A DNA stretch of 17,178 bases from Armatimonadota bacterium (GTDB lineage Bacteria > Armatimonadota > Fimbriimonadia > Fimbriimonadales > Fimbriimonadaceae), in the NCBI GenBank assembly GCA_023392285.1, contig JAEVZK010000002.1, forward strand, positions 1 through 17,178, in the 5' to 3' direction. Numbering within the stretch: position 1 is the first letter of the stretch; each line of letters begins with the position of its first letter. Positions 1 to 5,528 of the stretch are shown in pieces. Below the pieces are notes generated by a model. The model worked only from the letters and a program-made list of their open reading frames with translations, was not told the DNA's origin and made no database searches. The position numbers and the translations under genes are program-made.

Positions 1-59
1 GACTCCCCCTGCCCGCTAATTGCGCTGTCTTATTGCGATTGGGATCACAAAATTCCGAG

Positions 60-65
60 TATAAT
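60..65 (+). promoter_or_regulatory. Candidate -10 box of the sensor kinase gene
   Basis: A perfect TATAAT lies 38 bases upstream of the preferred ATG at 104. The best -35 candidate, TTGGGA at 39-44, matches the consensus at only 4 of 6 positions and has a short 15-base spacer. Transcription would start near 72 and give a leader of about 32 bases. Bases 1-59 hold no other recognisable gene. Confidence 0.45.
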
Positions 66-103
66 AACTTACCCGCCTGTCCCCCCTGGTGCGGAAAGCT
101 GTT

Positions 104-1579
104 ATGTCGTCAGTCCCTGCGAAGCTACTCTCTGCGCATTTAGCGGCAATCGTAGATTCGTCCGATGACGCCATCATCACGAAAGATCTCAACGGCATTA
201 TTCAATCTTGGAACTCAGCAGCTGAGCGAATTTTTGGCTATACGGCCTTGGAGGCAGTCGGCCAGTCGATTCGACTGATTGTCCCGGAGGATCGGCAGGC
301 GGAAGAGGACATGATTCTGTCCCAGATCGCGGCGGGTAAGAGGATCGACCACTTCGAGACCGTTCGACAACGAAAAGATGGCCGCCTCATCGAAATTTCT
401 GCGACAATATTTCCGATTCGGGACGAAAAAGGAGTCATCACTGGCGCGTCGAATGTGGCCCGCGATGTGTCCGAACGAGCCGCGACCGATCTGGTCAATG
501 CACGCCTAGCCGCCATTGTCCAGTCTTCGGATGATGCAATTGTCAGCAAAGACTTGAACGGCATCGTGCAGAGCTGGAACCGCGGAGCGGAGCGCCTCTT
601 CGGCTACCTCGCGGAAGAGATCATTGGGAAACCTATCTTAATGATCCTTCCGAAGGGGCGAGAAGACGAGGAAACCCAGATATTGAGGCGTATACGCGCA
701 GGTGAACGCATCGATCATTTCGAGACGATCCGGGTGAGAAAAGATGGCAAGCCAGTGGAGGTCTCGGTGACGATTTCCCCCATCAAAGACTGGAGCGGCA
801 AAATCGTTGGTGCCTCGAAGGTCGCACGCGACATTAGCGACCGGCGAGTCTTGGAGGAGAGTGCGCGGAACTTCGCGCTCCAACTCGAGCGGCGCGTGCA
901 AGAACGAACCGCAGAATTAGAGGAAGCGCATCAGGAGATGGAAGGCTTCACCTACTCCGTTGCTCACGACCTTCGCGGGCCGTTGCGCGCAATCATCTCC
1001 ACAAGCGCTATCCTTCTGAAAGAGCACAGCTCGCAAATTGATCCGGAAGGCATTCAGCTTCTGGAAAGACAGCAACTGTCTGGGCATCGGCTCGCGCAGC
1101 TGATCGAAGATTTACTGAACTACTCGAGACTCGGAAAGAACCGTGTCAAAAAGCAGAGGGTGAACCTGAGTGATCTCGCCCAAGGAATCGCACGAGAGTA
1201 TCGCGATTCCAACTGCAGCTTTGTGATTCAGCCAAACCTGGAAGCTTGTGTAGATCCCTCACTTGCGGGACTCATGCTCCGCAACCTCTTTGACAACGGG
1301 GTGAAATTTTCCCCGGAAGGCGGTGAAGTGGAATTTGGCAAGACTCCGGCGTCCTTCTTTGTGCGAGATCACGGGGTTGGGTTTGACATGGCCTATGCCG
1401 AGAAGATTTTTATCCCATTCGAACGGCTTGTGCGGAACGACGAGATCGCTGGCACGGGGATCGGACTGGCAAATGTCAAGCGCATCATTGCGAAGCACGG
1501 TGGCACGATCTGGGTCAATAGCGTAGTCGGCGAGGGCACCACGTTTTACTTCACCCTCCCCGCTCCCGAACCGTGCTAA
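104..1579 (+). CDS. PAS-PAS sensor histidine kinase
   Basis: Sensor kinase that would autophosphorylate on histidine and pass phosphate to a response regulator not encoded here. The preferred ATG at 104 follows GGAAAG (93-98) at good spacing; an in-frame GTG at 89 would add five residues. Residues below count from the GTG. Two PAS domains occupy about 17-133 and 139-255 and repeat each other with a 122-residue period (both read LAAIV.SSDDAI..KDLNGI.QSWN). A short coiled linker (about 256-285) leads to a HisKA domain with phospho-acceptor His293 in AHDLRGPLRAI. The HATPase domain shows the N box (N403), G1 box DHGVGFD from D427, and G2 box GTGIGLAN from G455. No membrane segment or signal peptide is visible, so it is probably a cytoplasmic sensor of redox, light or small ligands. 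The kinase core resembles the phytochrome-type family. The ligand cannot be read from sequence. Confidence 0.93.
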   Translation: MSSVPAKLLSAHLAAIVDSSDDAIITKDLNGIIQSWNSAAERIFGYTALEAVGQSIRLIVPEDRQAEEDMILSQIAAGKRIDHFETVRQRKDGRLIEISATIFPIRDEKGVITGASNVARDVSERAATDLVNARLAAIVQSSDDAIVSKDLNGIVQSWNRGAERLFGYLAEEIIGKPILMILPKGREDEETQILRRIRAGERIDHFETIRVRKDGKPVEVSVTISPIKDWSGKIVGASKVARDISDRRVLEESARNFALQLERRVQERTAELEEAHQEMEGFTYSVAHDLRGPLRAIISTSAILLKEHSSQIDPEGIQLLERQQLSGHRLAQLIEDLLNYSRLGKNRVKKQRVNLSDLAQGIAREYRDSNCSFVIQPNLEACVDPSLAGLMLRNLFDNGVKFSPEGGEVEFGKTPASFFVRDHGVGFDMAYAEKIFIPFERLVRNDEIAGTGIGLANVKRIIAKHGGTIWVNSVVGEGTTFYFTLPAPEPC

Positions 1580-1650
1580 GTCATCAGTTCCATAGTCGAG
1601 GTTTGAACAACGACTGAGCCTCCTTCAGGTGGTGGGGAAGGCGTGCCGGG

Positions 1651-1656
1651 TATAAT
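1651..1656 (+). promoter_or_regulatory. Candidate -10 box of rplK
   Basis: A perfect TATAAT lies 61 bases upstream of the rplK ATG. No convincing -35 hexamer is seen at 16-18 bases. The leader, about 55 bases, contains only a weak 4-bp hairpin (GTCG/CGAC, 1662-1673). With the terminator after the gene, this makes rplK a one-gene transcription unit. Confidence 0.5.
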
Positions 1657-1717
1657 TTTGCGTCGCTGACGACCCGATGCTTCCCTCTTGGGTTGGCGCG
1701 CAGACAAAGAGAGAGAA

Positions 1718-2143
1718 ATGGCAAAGAAAGTAACCAGCGTAATCAAGCTTAACATTGCGGCAGGGAAGGGTACTCCGGCTCCTCCAGTCGGGCCTGCTCT
1801 GGGTCAGGCGGGCATCAACATGATGGAGTTCCTGAAGAAGTACAACGAAATGACCGCTCCCCAAATCGGATTTGTACTTCCGGTCGAAATCACGGTTTTC
1901 GAAGATCGGTCCTATAGCTTTGTAGTCAAGCAGCCCTTGATGACTGACCTCATCAAGCGAGCCGCCGGCGTCGAAAAAGGCGCTGCGAATCCCAAGACCG
2001 AAAAGGTCGCCACCCTCACGAAGGAGAAGGCGCTCGAAGTCGCTCGGCTGAAGATGAAGGACCTGAACACGGACGACGAGGAGATGGCCGTTCGCATCGT
2101 CGCGGGATCGGCCCGCTCGATGGGCATCAAAGTCGAACTCTAA
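1718..2143 (+). CDS. rplK: 50S ribosomal protein L11
   Basis: Ribosomal protein L11, which with 23S rRNA forms the GTPase-associated centre where elongation and release factors and RelA act. The 141-residue product has the usual family length. It starts MAKKVTSVIKL, keeps the proline-rich PAPPVGPALGQAGIN segment of the N-terminal domain, and ends with the rRNA-binding C-terminal domain (ARSMGIKVEL). ATG 1718 is chosen because the family begins MAKK and a purine-rich AAAGAGAGAG site precedes it; an upstream in-frame TTG at 1688 would add ten unrelated residues. Usually rplK sits in a secE-nusG-rplK-rplA-rplJ-rplL cluster. Here it stands alone between a sensor kinase and a convergent cca gene, with its own -10 and terminator. 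It could be the only L11 gene, relocated, or a second copy; the window cannot tell. Confidence 0.97.
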   Translation: MAKKVTSVIKLNIAAGKGTPAPPVGPALGQAGINMMEFLKKYNEMTAPQIGFVLPVEITVFEDRSYSFVVKQPLMTDLIKRAAGVEKGAANPKTEKVATLTKEKALEVARLKMKDLNTDDEEMAVRIVAGSARSMGIKVEL

Positions 2144-2162
2144 GCTTTGTAGTTTTGAAAGG

Positions 2163-2186
2163 AGGAGCGCATCGGCGCTCCTTTTT
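2163..2186 (+). terminator. Rho-independent terminator of rplK
   Basis: AGGAGCGC (2163-2170), loop ATCG, GCGCTCCT (2175-2182), giving a perfect 8-bp GC-rich stem running into TTTTT (2182-2186). It begins 20 bases after the rplK stop. The convergent cca gene ends at 2188, so this hairpin may also stop transcription from the other side, although the minus-strand U tract is poor. Confidence 0.9.
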
Positions 2187-2187
2187 G

Positions 2188-3534
2188 TCAGTCCGTGGTG
2201 ATGAGTAGCCGCTTGGCTGCCTCTTTATCGCCGGGTTGCAGTTCGCCCTCCAGGACCTTTTCGAGCAGCTTTCCCTTCCAGACGCCGACTTCCGGACCAG
2301 CGGGGATATTTAGAAGCTCCATAATCTCAACTCCGCTTAACGGACTCTGCAGCGTTTCTTTTGGCGTGACCACCCTCACCTCCTGCAGCCGTTTGCGAAT
2401 GCTGGTGAGATCGAGCACTCGAACACCACGCTTCAGCCCGTTTGCATCCGCCTCCACCAGCGCAAGCAGCCGATCGGTTTCCTCCCCAAGGTCTCTCAGG
2501 AGGCGTCGAGCAGCCGAAGGTGTGAACTCGGGAGCGCTACCCAAGCGCATGTGGTTGCGCACGAGCTTCGTCACCGCTTCGATGTCGCGCCCGGGGAACT
2601 TCAATCGCCGCATGATCTCTTCGGTCATGCGAGCTCCGACCGACTCATGGCTAAAGAAGCGGATATTCCCAGATGAATCGATCGATTGGGTTGGAGGTTT
2701 TCCGATATCGTGAAAGAGGGCACCAAGCGTGACGATCGGATCATGGTTGCCCGCATTCCGAACGACGAGAAGGGTATGATTCCAGACATCCAAATGGTGG
2801 TAAGAGCCCTGCTCCACCCCCACCATCGCACGAAACTCGGGTGCAAATTGGTCGAGCAGCCCTAGGTTCAGGAGATCCTGCAAAGCCTCGGGAGCAGTCG
2901 GCAAGCCGAGAATCTTGACGAATTCATCTCGGATGCGTTCGGCGGAAATGATCGAAAGGCGTTCCGCTTCTTGACCGATCGCCTCGTAAAGTCCGGCGGC
3001 AGGATTGAATCCCAACTGCCAACGGAACCGAACCGCGCGCAACATCCGCAAAGGGTCATCATGGAAGGTCGCTCGGGGATCGAGCGGCGTGCGCAAAATG
3101 CCTTGCCGCAGATCAGCCAGCCCAATTTCCAAAGGATCGAGAAGCTCGCCGGTTGAGAGATTTTTTAGGAGAGCATTGACCGTAAAATCACGCCGCTGCG
3201 CATCTTCGAGAATCGTGGCAGGCTCGACATTAGGCTTACGCGAAGCCGACTCATAGCTCTCCTTTCTCGCCGTGACGATTTCAATCTGCTCTTGGTCTAT
3301 GCGAACCATCGCGGTGCCGAAGCGCTCGTAGGTGACCGGTTTCACCGTCGACAGGCCAGCCCGATAGAGAAGGTTGGCCAGTTCTGCGGAAGAGCCACGG
3401 GTCACAAGGTCGATGTCCGCCTTCAAGGGACGTCCAAGCAATTCGTCGCGCACGCTGCCGCCCACCAACCAAACATCGCCTTCGAACGCGGTGCCGCTGA
3501 TCACATCACGAATCTGCGTCAAGCTACGTCGCAT
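2188..3534 (-). CDS. cca: CCA tRNA nucleotidyltransferase with HD domain
   Basis: Class II nucleotidyltransferase of the poly(A) polymerase/CCA-adding family, which adds or repairs the 3' CCA of tRNA. The 448-residue product shows the head-domain signature VGGSVRDELLG (about 24-34) with metal-binding D40 and D42 in DIDLV. The RRDFTVNAL motif is at 114-122 and the RNA-binding segment LRMLRAVRF at 162-170. An HD phosphohydrolase domain follows, with H253 and H275-D276 in FHDIGKP, so 2',3'-phosphatase/phosphodiesterase activity is possible, as in other HD-bearing CCA enzymes. ATG 3534 lies four bases after the stop of the HAD gene, with only AAAGGG directly against it as a ribosome site, so translational coupling is likely. 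Full CCA addition, A-adding only, or poly(A) polymerase activity cannot be separated securely from sequence; cca is the usual call for this architecture. Confidence 0.9.
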   Translation of the reverse strand: MRRSLTQIRDVISGTAFEGDVWLVGGSVRDELLGRPLKADIDLVTRGSSAELANLLYRAGLSTVKPVTYERFGTAMVRIDQEQIEIVTARKESYESASRKPNVEPATILEDAQRRDFTVNALLKNLSTGELLDPLEIGLADLRQGILRTPLDPRATFHDDPLRMLRAVRFRWQLGFNPAAGLYEAIGQEAERLSIISAERIRDEFVKILGLPTAPEALQDLLNLGLLDQFAPEFRAMVGVEQGSYHHLDVWNHTLLVVRNAGNHDPIVTLGALFHDIGKPPTQSIDSSGNIRFFSHESVGARMTEEIMRRLKFPGRDIEAVTKLVRNHMRLGSAPEFTPSAARRLLRDLGEETDRLLALVEADANGLKRGVRVLDLTSIRKRLQEVRVVTPKETLQSPLSGVEIMELLNIPAGPEVGVWKGKLLEKVLEGELQPGDKEAAKRLLITTD

Positions 3535-3538
3535 CCCT

Positions 3539-4216
3539 TTATGACGATCTTCGCGAGATTCCCGGACGAGAGAGACCCGCGATTGTCAGATGAGCGAGAG
3601 AATCAACCCGAAGGTCGGCAGCCGAGAGATCAACGTGCAAGCTGATTCGGTTGGGCACGACGACTGTGTAGATCCCCGCCTGTTTCGCAGCGGCGATTCC
3701 ATTCCCAGAGTCCTCGAAGGCGATCGCCTCCGAAGGGGAAGTGCCTAGCGTCTCGCAGGCTCGAAGGTACAGGTCTGGAAATGGCTTCGCCCGAGGCACA
3801 TCGTCCGCGCACACGATCGAATTAAATTTATCCAATAGCCCGAGCCGCTCAAGATGCGCATCGACCCAGTCGTGCTTAGAGCTGCTCGCGACCGCGAGCG
3901 GCAGGCCCAACGAACTTGCCTCCTCGATGCGGTCGATGACCCCCGGGAGTGGCTTAAGCTTCTGAAGCATCTCAAAGAGCAGCGATGTTCGTTCAGCAAT
4001 GAGCGAATCCTCGTCAAAGACCACGCCAGCTTCGCGGAGCAGGTCAGCCGGGGCTTGCTCGATCTGGTCAGCACCTCTGCCAAGTGTGTACGTCCAATAC
4101 CACTCTGGATAAACCTGACCGTGGCGACCGAAGATGATCTCCCAGCTTTCGACTTCCACCGACTCAGTATCGAGAATAAGGCCGTCGAAGTCGAAAATTA
4201 CCGCTTGGGGCCACAT
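3539..4216 (-). CDS. HAD-superfamily hydrolase, beta-phosphoglucomutase-like subfamily IA
   Basis: Cytoplasmic phosphatase or phosphomutase of HAD subfamily IA, 225 residues. Motif I is FDFDGLILDTE with nucleophile D9 and acid/base D11. Motif II is the serine of VASSSKHDW, motif III the lysine of RAKPFPDLY, and motif IV FEDSGNGIAAA with its metal-binding acidic residues. The helical cap between motifs I and II has the size seen in beta-phosphoglucomutase and YqaB-type sugar phosphatases. Substrate is not predictable. It lies 73 bases after the superoxide dismutase and 4 bases before cca, all on the minus strand. No clear Shine-Dalgarno precedes ATG 4216. Two hairpins separate it from the dismutase, so it may be transcribed by partial readthrough or from an unseen promoter. 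Confidence 0.88.
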   Translation of the reverse strand: MWPQAVIFDFDGLILDTESVEVESWEIIFGRHGQVYPEWYWTYTLGRGADQIEQAPADLLREAGVVFDEDSLIAERTSLLFEMLQKLKPLPGVIDRIEEASSLGLPLAVASSSKHDWVDAHLERLGLLDKFNSIVCADDVPRAKPFPDLYLRACETLGTSPSEAIAFEDSGNGIAAAKQAGIYTVVVPNRISLHVDLSAADLRVDSLAHLTIAGLSRPGISRRSS

Positions 4217-4233
4217 GAGGTTTCTATTAGGTG

Positions 4234-4272
4234 AGCTGGAACCAGCTGCCAGCGTCCTCTCGGACGCCTGGC
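4234..4272 (-). promoter_or_regulatory. Two adjacent hairpins between sod and the HAD gene
   Basis: In the 73-base gap there is a perfect inverted repeat AGCTG-GAAC-CAGCT (4234-4247). Next to it is a stem of ten pairs, GCCAGCGTCC (4248-4257) against GGACGCCTGGC (4262-4272), with one bulged C and a TCTC loop. Read on the minus strand, neither is followed by a U run, so these are not classical terminators. They may protect the sod 3' end or attenuate readthrough into the HAD-cca pair. Confidence 0.45.
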
Positions 4273-4289
4273 AACTGATTCAGAGCGAG

Positions 4290-4907
4290 TTACTTGGCTT
4301 TTGCCAAGCGAGAGTTGACGGCATCCCAGTCGATCGCCTGCATGTACGCGTCGATGTACTTGGCGCGGGCGGTCTGAAAGTCGAGATAATACGCGTGCTC
4401 ATAAACGTCCATCGCCAGCAGCAGCGTGGTGTTCCATGATGGGAAGGTGTCTTGGCTGTCCCCGATGAAGTTGAACACCCGCTCGTCGTCGTGATCGTAA
4501 GCTAGGTACGCCCATCCGCGGCCCGCGACCCCGGTTGCCTTCCAATCCGCGACCCATTTGTCGAACGATCCATAGGCGTCGTTGATGAGGGTTGCAACGT
4601 CCCCATTTGCTGCGCCGCCAGCACCGCCAAGTGTTTCAAAGTAGACGTTGTGGTTCTTGTATCCACCGAGGGCAAAGGCATAGTTCACCTTCAGCGCTCG
4701 CATTTGGCTGTAGATCTGATTCGCTTTAGACGGATCGACCTCCATCTCGGCCAGCGCTTTGCGAATCTCATTCGTTTTATTCGCGTACCCTTGCCAGAGC
4801 TTGAGATGCTCTTCATGAGTTTTGGCGCTGATCCCGACCTTCGGGGTGTTGGCGACGGCCTTCTGAATATCGGCCGCTTCAGGAACTCGGACTAATTTTG
4901 CTTCCAT
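4290..4907 (-). CDS. Superoxide dismutase, Fe/Mn family
   Basis: Fe/Mn-type superoxide dismutase, converting superoxide to oxygen and hydrogen peroxide; 205 residues from ATG 4907. That start is chosen for its strong AGGAG site (4914-4918) six bases upstream. Predicted metal ligands are H34 (THEEHLKL), H86 (YKNHNVYFETLGG), D167 and H171 (MDVYEHAYYLDF). G81-G82 before the second ligand and Q152 in DSQD resemble the manganese pattern rather than the iron pattern, by analogy with the E. coli enzymes. It belongs to the variant subfamily with EEHLKLWQGY in place of the usual HHDKHHQAY. The frame stays open upstream to a stop at 5007-5009 and encodes a twin-arginine-like leader (SRRTLIAASAAAAVFPRL) that has no ATG, GTG or TTG before the arginines. 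A TTG at 4976 would give a 228-residue form lacking them. Confidence 0.92.
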   Translation of the reverse strand: MEAKLVRVPEAADIQKAVANTPKVGISAKTHEEHLKLWQGYANKTNEIRKALAEMEVDPSKANQIYSQMRALKVNYAFALGGYKNHNVYFETLGGAGGAANGDVATLINDAYGSFDKWVADWKATGVAGRGWAYLAYDHDDERVFNFIGDSQDTFPSWNTTLLLAMDVYEHAYYLDFQTARAKYIDAYMQAIDWDAVNSRLAKAK

Positions 4908-4913
4908 TGTTTT

Positions 4914-4918
4914 CTCCT
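4914..4918 (-). promoter_or_regulatory. Shine-Dalgarno site deciding the sod start
   Basis: Minus-strand AGGAG, within AGAGGAG, sits six bases before ATG 4907. It lies inside the upstream open frame, where it encodes part of SQEEKT just after the signal-like segment. It supports a cytoplasmic start for the dismutase. Confidence 0.75.
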
Positions 4919-5012
4919 CTTGACTTGCAAACGAAAGACGCGGAAAAACGGCGGCAGCCGCGGAGGCCGCAATCAACGTACGCCGAGATATTTCGTTCTT
5001 AGTGTCCTAAGG

Positions 5013-5025
5013 CTACCTGCGGTAG
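5013..5025. promoter_or_regulatory. Small palindrome between divergent sod and dinB-like genes
   Basis: CTACC-TGC-GGTAG (5013-5025) lies just upstream of the DinB-like ATG, within the 127-base stretch separating the two preferred starts. TAGTCT (5023-5028) fits a TAnnnT -10 six bases before ATG 5035, compatible with a leaderless message. It may be an operator; the evidence is only symmetry and position. Confidence 0.25.
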
Positions 5026-5034
5026 TCTCTCGTG

Positions 5035-5508
5035 ATGCACCCCTATTTCGCTCGCGGCCTCAGTTTTGGACCTATCGTGATGGGACGGTTGATCAAAGCC
5101 CTGCCTTACGAAGAGCATGATCTCATCACCGAGGAAGGCCGTTTTTCGCCTCGCGAAGTTGTAGCCCATCTCGCCGAGTGGGAACCCATTTTCTTGGAGC
5201 GCATTAGGCAGGCCGTCGAGCAGCCGGGTTCCGAGATCGAGGTATTCGATGAAGGAGAAATGGCGGCGGCAAATGAATATTATCGCCAGGACATCTTTGA
5301 GAATCTGACCAAATGGATGGGCGCCCGGCAGAAAACCGTCGAATACGTCTCAAGCCTTACTTCTGAAGATCTTCAGAAGTCCGTTAACCATCCGCAATTA
5401 GGAGAACTGACTGCTTTTGCGATCGCCTCGATGCTAGTGTCTCACGACATGTACCACTTAGAGCAGATCAGCTCATATCTGGGCGAGCGGGTCAGTCCGA
5501 GCCTTTAG
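5035..5508 (+). CDS. DinB-like four-helix protein, putative metal-dependent enzyme
   Basis: 157-residue protein of the DinB/YfiT-like four-helix-bundle superfamily, whose members typically bind a metal through three histidines; known functions include bacillithiol- or mycothiol-dependent transferases. The predicted triad is H45 (VVAHLAEWE), H137 and H141 (VSHDMYHLEQI). There is no signal peptide or membrane segment, so it is cytoplasmic. An in-frame GTG at 5032 precedes ATG 5035; neither has a good ribosome site, and a -10-like TAGTCT six bases upstream suggests a leaderless start. It ends 20 bases before polA and probably shares its transcript. It is divergent from superoxide dismutase, so an oxidative-stress or thiol link is possible but not shown. 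The substrate is unknown. Confidence 0.75.
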   Translation: MHPYFARGLSFGPIVMGRLIKALPYEEHDLITEEGRFSPREVVAHLAEWEPIFLERIRQAVEQPGSEIEVFDEGEMAAANEYYRQDIFENLTKWMGARQKTVEYVSSLTSEDLQKSVNHPQLGELTAFAIASMLVSHDMYHLEQISSYLGERVSPSL

Positions 5509-5528
5509 GACGGGCGGTAACCTAGGCC

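Noticed and set aside
1580..1650. Weak inverted repeat CCTTC/GAAGG as a terminator for the sensor kinase
   Set aside because: It has only five pairs, a ten-base loop and no U run. No terminator can be supported here.
1688..1717. Upstream TTG start for rplK
   Set aside because: It would add ten residues not found in the L11 family, and ATG 1718 has a purine-rich ribosome site and the canonical MAKK start.
2195..2713. 172-codon plus-strand open frame opposite cca
   Set aside because: It is antisense to conserved CCA enzyme motifs and Ser/Arg-rich, as expected for a shadow frame.
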